In this document: positions 32,319-41,136 of the stretch, one piece after another
Layout of the letters: the number at the start of each line of letters is the position of its first letter
Position numbering within the stretch: position 1 is the stretch's first letter
Source of the DNA: Streptomyces sp. NBC_00289
GTDB taxonomy: Bacteria; Actinomycetota; Actinomycetes; Streptomycetales; Streptomycetaceae
DNA: 64,000 nucleotides
Assembly (NCBI RefSeq): GCF_041435115.1
Contig: NZ_CP108046.1
Location: 5,766,001 to 5,830,000 of the forward strand
Direction of reading: 5' to 3'
The notes under the pieces: model-generated
The model's database searches: none
What the model saw: only the letters and a program-made list of their open reading frames with translations
What the model was told of the DNA's origin: nothing
Made by a program: the position numbers and the translations under genes

Positions 32319-34103
32319 ATGCGCCTCCACCACCTTTCCGGCCCCGTCCTGCGCTCCCTGAACTCCGTCACCGAACACGAGGACGCCGTCACCTTCCTGC
32401 TGGACACGGAAGTGAGCCGCCGGCTTCTTCTGCTGCGGATGATCCTGGACGCCGGTGCCGAGGTCCCGCACGGCGACGCCTCGGAGTTGACGCGGGCGTG
32501 GCAGCTGCTGGAATCCGCCGAGCGGGCGGACCCGGCGTCGTTCCGCAGGGCACTTCTCGAACCGCAGGTCGGTGTGTGGGCGGCGACCCTGGTGCGCAGA
32601 CTGTCCCGACCGGATCCACAGGCCGCCGCGGGAGAGGCCCCGCTCCGAGTGGAGCTGGGCTTCCTCGCCCAGTTGGCGGCGGCCGTGTTCGTCACCGCCG
32701 GCGTCGACTTCTACGCGCGGGTGCCCCTGTGGGACGGCCAGGTGATCCTGCCGGGCCTCGGACGGGCGACCGTCCGCGGCGAGGGCTGGAGTACGGCCGA
32801 GGTCTCGGCGCGCGACGGCGTGGTCCGGGTCGCCGCGGGCGGTACGACCACAACCCTCCCCCAGGACGTGGAGAGCGACGCGCCGGGGTGGGAGGGGCTG
32901 CGCAAGCTCCGCGCCGAGCATGCCGGAGTGGCCGTCACGGTCACGCTCGACGACCTCGGCCCCGGTGCGCCGGTGCCGGCGCTCCGCCGGGCCGGTCGGC
33001 TGTCCCCGGCGCGGTTCGTGCGCTGGCAGGACTGGTTCGGGCGTATGTGGCCGGAACTGGTGGAGGGCCATCCGGACAGTGCGCGGGCGCTGGCCGCCGG
33101 TCTGCTGTCCGTGGTGCCGCTGGCGCGGGGCGAGCGGCTGCGGGCGCGAGCGGCTTCGTCGAGTGACGCGTTCGGATGCGTGCTGCTGTCCGAGCCGGAT
33201 GCGGACGACGACGTCCTCCCGGCGCAGCTCGGCGTCGCGCTCGTGCACGAACTGAGGCACAGCCTCCTCAACGGCCTTGCCTTCCTCACGCCACTGTTCG
33301 AAGAACGCGGCGAGCTGTTCCACACCCCGTGGCGCGACGACCCTCGCCCCATCGGAGGTCTCGTGCACGGGGCGTACGCCTTCTCGGGCGTCGCGCACTA
33401 CTGGCGCACGCGAGGCACGGACGGGCTCGCGGGCTTCGAGTTCGCGCTGTGGCGCGATGCCGTACGTGCCGTGCTCGAAACGCTGCTGGACCACCCCGCC
33501 CTCACCCCGTCGGGCAGCGCACTGGTGACCGCGCTGTACGAACAGACCTCAGGCTGGCGAGAGGACCAGGTAAGCCCACGCGAACAACGCCTCGCCCATC
33601 TCGCGGCCACTCACCACCAAGCCACCTGGCGTGTCCACCACCTGCACACCCCGACGGCGCACGCGCGGGAACTGACGGCCGCGTGGTGCGAGGGACGACG
33701 AGGGGTGCGGGGCGGGACGGAGCCCGAACTCCGTGTCGACCCCCACGCCCGCCGGCTCGACTCCCTGGCCTTGCTGGCCCGCCTCAGTCTCGTCGCTCCC
33801 GCGGAGTTCGAGGCACTGCGTCAGGTGGACGATCCGGCACATCTCCTGCCCGGGGTGGCTCGAGCCGACGTGGCTCTGATGGACGGCGACGCGGAGACCG
33901 CGGTCAAGTTGTACGCGGAGGAGCTCACCGGTCCGGGCGGCAGACAGGCGGCCTGGGCCGGGCTGGGCCTGGCGTTGGCCGAACGCGGCGAGGCGGCTGC
34001 CGGGGCCGCGCTCGTCGAGCACCCCGAACTGGCCGTGGCCGTCAGCCGCTCACTGCCCACCCCGCCGGATCCGGTGGCCCTGGCCCACTGGCTGGCGGGG
34101 TAG
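32319..34103 (+). CDS. aKG-HExxH-type peptide beta-hydroxylase family protein
   Basis: A 594-aa protein of the family once called HEXXH-motif putative peptide modification protein. The motif VHELRHSLLNGL puts H310 and H314 as metal ligands, and GGLVHGAYAFSGVAHY supplies a further His (about 350). The N-terminal 200 residues begin MRLHHLSGPVLRSLNSV as in the family; the C-terminus is helical and may be TPR-like (DVALMDGDAETAVKLYAEEL). Characterised relatives hydroxylate beta carbons of RiPP precursors using 2-oxoglutarate, often fused to or beside a radical SAM cyclophane synthase, which is absent here. A GTG at 32313 is an alternative start. Confidence 0.85.
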   Translation: MRLHHLSGPVLRSLNSVTEHEDAVTFLLDTEVSRRLLLLRMILDAGAEVPHGDASELTRAWQLLESAERADPASFRRALLEPQVGVWAATLVRRLSRPDPQAAAGEAPLRVELGFLAQLAAAVFVTAGVDFYARVPLWDGQVILPGLGRATVRGEGWSTAEVSARDGVVRVAAGGTTTTLPQDVESDAPGWEGLRKLRAEHAGVAVTVTLDDLGPGAPVPALRRAGRLSPARFVRWQDWFGRMWPELVEGHPDSARALAAGLLSVVPLARGERLRARAASSSDAFGCVLLSEPDADDDVLPAQLGVALVHELRHSLLNGLAFLTPLFEERGELFHTPWRDDPRPIGGLVHGAYAFSGVAHYWRTRGTDGLAGFEFALWRDAVRAVLETLLDHPALTPSGSALVTALYEQTSGWREDQVSPREQRLAHLAATHHQATWRVHHLHTPTAHARELTAAWCEGRRGVRGGTEPELRVDPHARRLDSLALLARLSLVAPAEFEALRQVDDPAHLLPGVARADVALMDGDAETAVKLYAEELTGPGGRQAAWAGLGLALAERGEAAAGAALVEHPELAVAVSRSLPTPPDPVALAHWLAG

Positions 34104-34124
34104 GCCACCCGAACCACCCCGCGG

Positions 34125-37100
34125 TCACAGCGGCATCGGGTCGATGTCGCAGTCCGCGCGACGGTTCCAGTCGGCCACCTGCGCGACCGCGGGATGTCCG
34201 CCGCCCAGTCTGCGGCTCAGCCGTTCGAGCGTGTCGCCGCGGAGCGTGTCCGCCTCCTCGGCCCGCCCCACGGAGTGCAGGTCCATCGCGAGGTTCGCCG
34301 CGCAGGCCAGGGTCGAGGGGTGCTCCTCGTCGAAGACCTGCCGGGAACGGCGCAGCGTCTCGGTGTCCAGGTCGAGAGCGCCTGCCGCGTCACCGAGGGC
34401 GTGATGGTCACTGGCGAGATTGGTGCGGCACACCAGCGTGGAGGGATGTGTCGCACCGAGCGTCGCCGTGAGCTGCCGCAGGGCCAGTGTGTCGATGTAC
34501 TGAGCGGTTGCCGCGTTCCCCAGCAGCCGATAGGTGATCGCCAGGTTCACGGCGGCCGAAAGGGCGTGCGGGTGACTCTTTCCGTACGTCTGCTCGTACC
34601 GGCCGCAGATCTCCGTGCCGAGCGCCAGCGCCTCGTCGAGGCTTCCCCGGTGCCGCAGATGGATGGTCAGTTCCAGGGTCGCGGCCAGGGACTCGGGGTT
34701 GCGGTCGCCGTACCGGCGCACGAGTTCCGTGCGGATCTGCTGCGCGGTGTCCGCGGCCTCCTCGTGCGCTCCTGCCTTGCGCAGTGCGACGGCGAGGTGA
34801 CGGACGCAGGACAGGGTGAACGGATTGCTGCCGCCCAGCAGGTTGGACGCCTGCTCGGTGATCTCGCGGTGATACGTCAGGGCCGCGTCGTAGTCGCCGA
34901 GTTCCCGCTGATCGACGATCACGCTCAGCCAGGTGCGCAGCGAGTCCACGCGGTCCTGGCCGAAGACCTGCGTGCGGTTGTGCCAGGTCTCCTGGTCCAA
35001 CTCCAGCGCCCGGGCGAAGTCGCCCACCAGGCGCAGACTCACACCGAGGTTGTGCGCTGCGCGCAGCGTCTCCGGATCGTCTGGCCCGATCAACTCCAGG
35101 TACTGCCGGTGCACCGCCTCCGACAGCTCCAGGGCCTCCGTGAAAGCGCCCCGTACCCGGTGGTCGATGGCGACGTTGCCGAGGGCGGCCAGAGTGTCCT
35201 GGTGGTGGGGGCCCACCGACCTGCGGTATGCCTCCAGTACCGCCGCGTTGAGGTCGGCGGCCTCCGGGTAGCGGCCCATGCTGAACAGCAGGAAACCCAG
35301 CAGGCGGGCGACCTGCAGGGTCTGTGAGTGCTCCTCGCCCAGCCGGGCGGACCAGGTGTCGTGGGCGGTGCGGGCCAGTTCCAGGCAGGACTCGTAGTCG
35401 CCCCAGCGGAGCAGGTACGTGACTTCGTTGACCACCAGGTTGCGGACCCACGTCTCGTCCGACTGGACCGCGCCGGAGACGACCACGTGGGGATAGAGGG
35501 CTCCGTAGCGATCCCACCGGAGCGCGTCGTTGGGATCGTTGGGATCACTCGCCGCCAGCAGCAGGTGGGCGCCCCGCCGCATGACCGTGCGGTCCTCCTC
35601 CGTCATCCGGAACTGCAGCGCGGCCTGCACCAGCCGGTGCATCTGGAGGGAGTTGTTGCGGTGGTTGAAGCGGGCCAGCGAGTAGCGGCCGATCTCCCGG
35701 ATGACCTGGCCGAGCCGGATCGGATCCTCCAGTGCCGCGTCCAGCTCGGGGGCGATGGAGCCGCGCTGCATGCGTGCGAGCAGGCCGCGCGCGATCGGTT
35801 CGGGGGCGCAGAAGGAGCACACCTGGAGCAGCTGGTAGGCGGCGGGGCTCTTGGCCTCCAGCTGGTCCAGTGAGATGTTCCAGGCCGCTATCACCGGGTG
35901 TTGGGTGCCGAGGGGCGCGGTGCCTCGCAGCAGGTCGACGCGCTTCTCCTCGAGCAGGCGCAGGTACTCGTCCACGGGCATGCCCGTCTCGGCGTGCCAG
36001 GCGGCCGCCTGCTCGATCGCGAGGGGCAGGTCGCCGAGCGCCTCCGCCAGCCGGTCGGCGTCCCGGTCGCTGATCTCCGGCCCGCGCACCTGCAGCAGCT
36101 GTTTACTCTCCGCCCGCGTGAAGACGTCGACCTCCAACGGCCTTGCCAGAGAGGCCCATTGGGGGTTGCGGGAGGTGATGAGGATGTTGCCCGGTCCGCC
36201 GACCGGGAAGAACGGCCGTACGGCCTCGGGACTTTCGGCGTTGTCGAACACCAGCAGCCAGTTGGCGAACGGGACCCCGATGCGCAGGGACTCCAGGACC
36301 TGGGCGACGGTCGAGGAGGCGTCGGAGCCGGGCTGGAGTCCGAGCCGCGGGGCCAGTTCCACGAGGGACAGGGAGATCTGCGCGGTGCGTTCGGCGGAGA
36401 TCCACCAGATCACGTCGTACTCGCTCATGCGGCGGTAGAGGTACTCCACCGCCAGCAGGCTCTTGCCCACTCCGCCCATGCCGTGCAGGGCGTGGGGCAG
36501 TACGGCGGTCTCCTTCTCCCGCAGCAGGCGCTGGTGCAGTGCGTCGAGGAGCGCCTCGCGGCCGGTGAAGTTCGGGTTTCTGGGCGGGATGTTTCCCCAG
36601 ACCGTGGGCGTGTTGCTGGCGCGTTCGCCGCCCACCGTGCTCGCCGGGGCCTGCTGCGGCATCACCGGCCTCCTCTTCCCCTGGGTCGTCGGACCGTCGG
36701 CGTCGCCCCGGAGCGGGGCGACGGCATCGCTGGGTGCTGCGGGTGCGGTGGTGCCCTCGTGCCCGGTGCGCTGCCGGTGCTCCCGGTGTGCGGCGAGAGC
36801 CGCGTCCACCTCCGCGGCCGGCCTCAGGAGCGGGCCGGACAGCGCGTGGAGTACGGCGCTCTCCGCCATGAGCCATGGCTCGGACTCCTCGTCGAGCGGC
36901 GGGAGTTGCGGTACGGCGACCCCGCGCAGCAGCCGAGGCAGTCGCCACAAGTGTTCCCCGCCGGGTCCGCCGCGATCCCCCACCAGCTCGACGACTCGCA
37001 GCAGATCCGTACGGCGTCCTGCGGCCAGCAGCTCCTCGCGCACGCCGGTCGTGAACTCGAAGGCGACGAAGGGGCCGTCCACCGGCCGGATCAGGTCGTA

Positions 37101-38033
37101 CGTCAGAAGCTGGGCGAAGTCGGCGAGTGAGCCGTCCGGCAGCAGCGCGCCCTGCACCTCCCGGATCAGCTGCCCGCGCAGCGGTAGGGCGGCGAGCAGC
37201 GTGGCCAGCGTGAAGACGTTCCGGGTCACCGAGGAGCGGAAGCGCGCCACCCGTGCTCCGGCGTCCTCGGACGGCTCGCCCTCGGAGCGGGCGGGCACGC
37301 CCGCACGGGGAAACATCACCGTCAGCGGCAGCCAGGCGGGCCGCGTCGCGCCCAGCAGGCCGGACCAGGCGTCCAGCCAGCGCGGAGCGAGTTCGAGCAC
37401 CGGGACGGGCACGTCGGGCCCGCTGCCCGGCGGGAGGCCGCCCGGGTCCGGGCCGAGTCCGCGCGCACGCCACCGCAGCCGGTGGTTCGCCGCTCCGGGA
37501 GCGGGCGAACGCAGCAGCACCTGCCAGTGACGCAGTCCCGTCGCGGGCCACACCGGGTGCGGCAACAGGTGGATCAGCGCGACCGGCCCGGCCTGGCCCC
37601 GGCGGCGCAGCCACGGTTCGACCGCGTGGGTGTGCCACCGGGGGCCCGCGCCGTCGGTGACGAGCAGGGTCAGCCGGCGGCCGGCGCCGTGCCGCGGCAG
37701 CGTCGCCGGATCGGCATCACGGCCGTACGGCAGCCGGTGTGCGGTGATCCGCCCGAAGGCGCCGGAGCGGTGCAGCGCCGACGCGAGGGCGTGGACTGTC
37801 TCCCGCCAGATGTCCATGGTCGGACCGGAGTCGGACACCACGGCCACGTCCCAGGGGCGTCCGGTTCCGTGCCGGAGGGCCGCGCCGGTGCGCACGAGGG
37901 AGTTCGCGAGTCCCTGCGGAAGCGCGGAGGGAAAAGGGCGGTCGGCCGTTCTCCGCGGGGCCCGCCGGACAGCCGTGCTCGGTGGCTCGCGGTCGGCCGG
38001 AGCGGACAGCGGCTCCTTCCGGCGCCCGGTCAC
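34125..38033 (-). CDS. fxsT-like: SAV_2336-like/NB-ARC/TPR protein, FxsT type (1302 aa)
   Basis: A very large STAND protein. The N-terminal third (about 40-400, with WDVAVVSDSGPTMDIWRETV) matches the SAV_2336 N-terminal region. An NB-ARC NTPase follows: FTGREALLDALHQRLL, P-loop MGGVGKS near residue 518, LLVFDNAE (Walker B), ILITSRN and GDLPLAIEQAAAW. The C-terminal half (about 830-1280) is a run of roughly ten TPRs of the kinesin-light-chain type (LGEEHSQTLQVARLLGFLLF). The family is annotated as the FxSxx-COOH system tetratricopeptide protein. Its GTG start overlaps the stop of the AAA gene (GTGA), so they are coupled. It is convergent with the hydroxylase gene, 21 nt apart. Confidence 0.88.
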   Translation of the reverse strand: MTGRRKEPLSAPADREPPSTAVRRAPRRTADRPFPSALPQGLANSLVRTGAALRHGTGRPWDVAVVSDSGPTMDIWRETVHALASALHRSGAFGRITAHRLPYGRDADPATLPRHGAGRRLTLLVTDGAGPRWHTHAVEPWLRRRGQAGPVALIHLLPHPVWPATGLRHWQVLLRSPAPGAANHRLRWRARGLGPDPGGLPPGSGPDVPVPVLELAPRWLDAWSGLLGATRPAWLPLTVMFPRAGVPARSEGEPSEDAGARVARFRSSVTRNVFTLATLLAALPLRGQLIREVQGALLPDGSLADFAQLLTYDLIRPVDGPFVAFEFTTGVREELLAAGRRTDLLRVVELVGDRGGPGGEHLWRLPRLLRGVAVPQLPPLDEESEPWLMAESAVLHALSGPLLRPAAEVDAALAAHREHRQRTGHEGTTAPAAPSDAVAPLRGDADGPTTQGKRRPVMPQQAPASTVGGERASNTPTVWGNIPPRNPNFTGREALLDALHQRLLREKETAVLPHALHGMGGVGKSLLAVEYLYRRMSEYDVIWWISAERTAQISLSLVELAPRLGLQPGSDASSTVAQVLESLRIGVPFANWLLVFDNAESPEAVRPFFPVGGPGNILITSRNPQWASLARPLEVDVFTRAESKQLLQVRGPEISDRDADRLAEALGDLPLAIEQAAAWHAETGMPVDEYLRLLEEKRVDLLRGTAPLGTQHPVIAAWNISLDQLEAKSPAAYQLLQVCSFCAPEPIARGLLARMQRGSIAPELDAALEDPIRLGQVIREIGRYSLARFNHRNNSLQMHRLVQAALQFRMTEEDRTVMRRGAHLLLAASDPNDPNDALRWDRYGALYPHVVVSGAVQSDETWVRNLVVNEVTYLLRWGDYESCLELARTAHDTWSARLGEEHSQTLQVARLLGFLLFSMGRYPEAADLNAAVLEAYRRSVGPHHQDTLAALGNVAIDHRVRGAFTEALELSEAVHRQYLELIGPDDPETLRAAHNLGVSLRLVGDFARALELDQETWHNRTQVFGQDRVDSLRTWLSVIVDQRELGDYDAALTYHREITEQASNLLGGSNPFTLSCVRHLAVALRKAGAHEEAADTAQQIRTELVRRYGDRNPESLAATLELTIHLRHRGSLDEALALGTEICGRYEQTYGKSHPHALSAAVNLAITYRLLGNAATAQYIDTLALRQLTATLGATHPSTLVCRTNLASDHHALGDAAGALDLDTETLRRSRQVFDEEHPSTLACAANLAMDLHSVGRAEEADTLRGDTLERLSRRLGGGHPAVAQVADWNRRADCDIDPMPL

Positions 38034-39046
38034 GACTCCTCCGGCGCGGTCCATCGCCACAGGGTGCCCACGGCCTCCTGCCAGCTCCGCCCCTGCGCCG
38101 CCACCGCTTCCAGGACGCCGTCGGCCGCCAGCTGGAGGGCGTCCAGGAACCGTTCCACGACGGGCCCCTCGGTGCGGGCGGCCTGTTCGAGGAAGGCGTC
38201 CACCACGTCCGGCGCGGGGGTCCGGCCCGGGCCGTCCGCCGGGAAGCGGCCGGCGGCGATGGCGCGCAGGAGGCCGGGGGAGGGCCGGGTCGTCCGCAGG
38301 GTGACGCAGCGGCGTAGGAGGTCGAACGGCAGGTCGCGGTCACCCGTGGTCGTGATGACCACGACAGGGAAGGCGTGGCACCGGACCGTTCCGCCCGGAA
38401 GCGGCACCGTGACGGCCGGATCGTCGAACGTCGCCATGTGTACGGTGCCGTCGGCGTCGCCCGGCGGGAGGCCGGTCGGGCCTGTCGCCGGGCCGGTCAG
38501 GACGGTCGGTGGGCTGGGCGGAAGGCTGCCGGTCAGCGGGAAGCCGCCGGCCGTGAGCACCGTGCACAGGTCCTCCGGCAGGGCGATCTCGGCCCGGTCC
38601 AGCTGGTCGATCAGCAGCACACGGGGGCGGCGGTGGGGCAGGAAGGCGGTGCCGAGCGGTCCGAGCCGGGCGTCACCGGCGTACAGCCCCTCCCGGAGCG
38701 TGCTCAGACTGGTGATCTGCCAGCGCAGCACGCGGCCGAGACCGAGTTCGCGGCTGATGCGGTACGCCAGGGAGGACTTGCCGGTGCCCGGCTCGCCCAT
38801 GACGAGCAGCGGGCGGCGCAGATGCAGGGCCGCGTTGACCCTGGCGACCTCCTCCCGCACCGGTTCCAGCGGCTGGGGAACGTTGCCCAGTACGACGGGG
38901 GCGTACGGGTCGTCGGAGGGCGGCGCCGGCAGATCGGGCCCGCCGCCGAAGGAGCGCCAGCCCGGCGGCTCGGGCCAGTCCTCCGTCCCGGTGCCGGCGT
39001 GGCCGGTGCCCCGGTAGATCCCCCACGACTCGCTGTTCGACGGCAT
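38030..39046 (-). CDS. MoxR-like AAA+ ATPase with altered Walker B
   Basis: A 338-aa AAA+ protein. Walker A is GEPGTGKS (84-91), Walker B is VLLIDQLDRAEIALP with Gln148 where MoxR proteins have the catalytic Glu, sensor 1 is VVVITTTGDRDLPFDLLRRC with the arginine finger pair, and the C-terminal lid is helical. It is a typical length for the MoxR partner of VMAP proteins. The Glu-to-Gln change suggests slow or absent hydrolysis and ATP-locked scaffolding, unless another residue substitutes. It lies 83 nt after VMAP and overlaps FxsT by 4 nt. Confidence 0.87.
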   Translation of the reverse strand: MPSNSESWGIYRGTGHAGTGTEDWPEPPGWRSFGGGPDLPAPPSDDPYAPVVLGNVPQPLEPVREEVARVNAALHLRRPLLVMGEPGTGKSSLAYRISRELGLGRVLRWQITSLSTLREGLYAGDARLGPLGTAFLPHRRPRVLLIDQLDRAEIALPEDLCTVLTAGGFPLTGSLPPSPPTVLTGPATGPTGLPPGDADGTVHMATFDDPAVTVPLPGGTVRCHAFPVVVITTTGDRDLPFDLLRRCVTLRTTRPSPGLLRAIAAGRFPADGPGRTPAPDVVDAFLEQAARTEGPVVERFLDALQLAADGVLEAVAAQGRSWQEAVGTLWRWTAPEES

Positions 39047-39129
39047 GAACGGCGTCCCCTCGGTTCGGTGGTGGTGGCGCGGTGGGCGGACGTGGGCCGG
39101 GTGCCTCGCACGCGCCGGCGGTTCGCGGG

Positions 39130-40638
39130 TCACCGCGCGTCCGGTAACACGGGTTTGCGGTCGGGGTCGTCCCACAGGACGGTGAGGTGCCTGCCCATGT
39201 GTGCCGCGTCCTGGCCGTCGGCGTCGATGGCAGCCTGACGGCGGTACGCGGCGACCTTGGCCGGAAACCGCTGCAGACCCTCGTCGAGCAGTGACCTCAG
39301 CACGTCCCGGAACTCCTGGGTGGAGCGGCTCGCCCGGTGCCAGATCACCACGGGCAGGCCGCTGCGCAGGGCCGCCTGCAGCTCCCGGCGCCCGTCCTCC
39401 CGGTCGGCCAGCGGGGGCTCGCTCAGCACCAGGGCGACGAAGTGCTCGTTGTCGCCGAGCCGGGCCTCCAGACCGCGCACATGGTCCCCGTTCCCGTGGG
39501 CCACGCTCATGTGCACCGACGCCGAAGCGTCCTCCCCGGCTTCGAGCTGCTCCCAGCGGTGGCGCCAGAACCGGTGCCAGGCACTGTTCCGCAGCCGGTC
39601 GAGGCTGCGGATGACGACGGGGTAGTCCACCGAGAGCGGCACGTGCGTCATCTCGCCGGCGTCCCTGGGCCACCAGTGCACGGGCAGGTTGAGCAGCTCG
39701 AAGGGGAGCACGAACTCCAGCCACAGATGGGCCGACCGGTCGCCGCCGACCCGCTCCACCTGCCGGATGATCGTGCTCACCGCGGGCTCCAGCCCCTCCG
39801 TCGACACCCGCACCGGCGCGCCCCCGTGCTCCCAGTGCAGGCCGCGCGCGTCGGACATGAAGGCGTGCGTGAGCGTGTAGAAACCGTTGTCCAGCGGGTC
39901 GGGCGTGATGTGGATGGCCAGGTACTCCTGGTGCCGCCGGGCGGGAACCGCCGCGGGCTGCGGCTCGGCCCGGTCGTGGTCCAGCCGTCCGGCCAGCTCG
40001 CACCGCAGGGCCCACTGGCGGTTGCGGGCCAGCACCTCGGCAGCGGTGCGGGCGTCCATCTGCGCGGTGCTCCGGTCGAGGTAACGCATCCACGGCGGCA
40101 GTCCGCCGGGTGCCGCGTTCTGTCCGGCCACATGGAGGAAGTCGTGCCAGGCGTTCCTGGCGTGCGGCGGCGGTGCGGGCAGCCGGGCGTCCGTGGCCGT
40201 CCGCACCAGCGCCACCCGCATCGCGTACGACATCGTCAGCGCCCCGAGGGCCGTGCCGAGGAACTCCCAGGAGCCGGTGACCTCGGGCAGACCGGCGAGC
40301 GAGTGCACGGCCGCCCACTCGTCGGCCAGCCGCTGCACCAAGGGCGCCTGCGGGCAGCCCTGTTCCAGCAACGGCAGCGTTCGCCCCAGCCCCGCCAGGC
40401 CGTCCTGCTCGGCGGCGCAGAACCGGAACAACTCCAGGAACTGGAGTCGTACGGTGCTCTGTTCCCGCAGCTCCGCCCGGCGGCCCAACGCCTCGCTGAC
40501 CAGCTCCACGAGCAGCGCGCGGGCCTGCCGGTCCTGGAGGGTGAGTATGTCCAGGAGCGCGCCGACGGTCTCCTCGCGGATCCGCTCACGTATGCGCAGG
40601 ACCGCCGGAGTCACCGGCCCGGTGTTCGGTGTCGTCAA
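39130..40638 (-). CDS. VMAP-family protein with N-terminal EAD
   Basis: A 502-aa protein. The first 80 residues form a helical effector-associated domain (ETVGALLDILTLQDRQARAL, LVELVSEALGRR). The C-terminal 270 residues carry the VMAP-C fold: HQEYLAIHITPDPLDNGFYT, LPFELLNLPVHWWPRDAGEM and YPVVIRSLDRLR. VMAP proteins are the linker component of bacterial vWA-MoxR-VMAP conflict systems. Here the vWA gene is missing and an NB-ARC protein is present. The start is a TTG at 40638 with AGAGGGG upstream, or a GTG at 40617; both overlap the previous gene. Confidence 0.85.
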   Translation of the reverse strand: MTTPNTGPVTPAVLRIRERIREETVGALLDILTLQDRQARALLVELVSEALGRRAELREQSTVRLQFLELFRFCAAEQDGLAGLGRTLPLLEQGCPQAPLVQRLADEWAAVHSLAGLPEVTGSWEFLGTALGALTMSYAMRVALVRTATDARLPAPPPHARNAWHDFLHVAGQNAAPGGLPPWMRYLDRSTAQMDARTAAEVLARNRQWALRCELAGRLDHDRAEPQPAAVPARRHQEYLAIHITPDPLDNGFYTLTHAFMSDARGLHWEHGGAPVRVSTEGLEPAVSTIIRQVERVGGDRSAHLWLEFVLPFELLNLPVHWWPRDAGEMTHVPLSVDYPVVIRSLDRLRNSAWHRFWRHRWEQLEAGEDASASVHMSVAHGNGDHVRGLEARLGDNEHFVALVLSEPPLADREDGRRELQAALRSGLPVVIWHRASRSTQEFRDVLRSLLDEGLQRFPAKVAAYRRQAAIDADGQDAAHMGRHLTVLWDDPDRKPVLPDAR

Positions 40639-40933
40639 TGCCGCTGCCCCTCTCAGCCCGGAAACAGTGGAGATGCGGGAGGGGCGCCGGGGCTGCCGGG
40701 GTCGCCGGAGACGCTGGGGGCACCGCCGACGCCGGTGAGCGGGCGCCCGCGCGCGGCGCGGTGGGTTGCTCGCGTAAGGAGACGCGGTGCCCGAGCCCGT
40801 CTCCGGTCAGCTCGATCAGCAGGGCCCGTGCCCGCCGGTCCGGCACCGTCGGCGAGTCGAGCAGTGCCTCGACCACCCTCGTCTGCCAGTCGTGGTCCGG
40901 GCGGGCGGCGCGCTTCGAGTCGTCCGTGTCCAC
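40586..40933 (-). CDS. Small EAD-domain protein (115 aa)
   Basis: The first 45 residues contain VVEALLDSPTVPDRRARALL and ELTGDGLGHRVSLREQ, an EAD nearly identical in pattern to that of the next gene (23 of 38 aligned positions). The rest is a Pro/Ala/Ser stretch that ends inside the VMAP start region (53-nt overlap). EADs pair homotypically to bring an effector to a sensor, so this could be an adaptor; it could also be a truncated duplicate of the VMAP 5' end. It starts with GTG at 40933, first gene of the operon. Confidence 0.7.
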   Translation of the reverse strand: MDTDDSKRAARPDHDWQTRVVEALLDSPTVPDRRARALLIELTGDGLGHRVSLREQPTAPRAGARSPASAVPPASPATPAAPAPLPHLHCFRAERGSGIDDTEHRAGDSGGPAHT

Positions 40934-41052
40934 AACACCCCCCGAGAAGCTGTGTCCCGCAGTCCAGGATACGGACGCGGTGACACTGCGTCAGGGCTTC
41001 TGCGGGGTCCGTGTTCGATGCGAGTGCATGCCCGTTTGTGTCTGAGTTGCTT

Positions 41053-41113
41053 CCGAACCTGTTTACTTTGCGGAAATCCCGGCGTAGCCTCCAGGGCGAA
41101 ACCACAGGTTCGG
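41053..41113. promoter_or_regulatory. Long-spaced inverted repeat upstream of fruR
   Basis: CCGAACCTG (41053-41061) and CAGGTTCGG (41105-41113) form a perfect 9-bp inverted repeat 43 nt apart, 23 nt before the fruR start. It could be two halves of a looping operator for FruR or a leader-RNA stem. No binding data exist. Confidence 0.5.
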
Positions 41114-41136
41114 GCATTGGTCGGAGGCGAACGGGC

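Noticed and set aside
32110..34103. Labelling the peptide and enzyme as a standard FxSxx-COOH (Fxs) cluster
   Set aside because: The peptide lacks the FxSxx end, and no FxsB radical SAM or FxsC gene is present; only the TPR protein fits that system.
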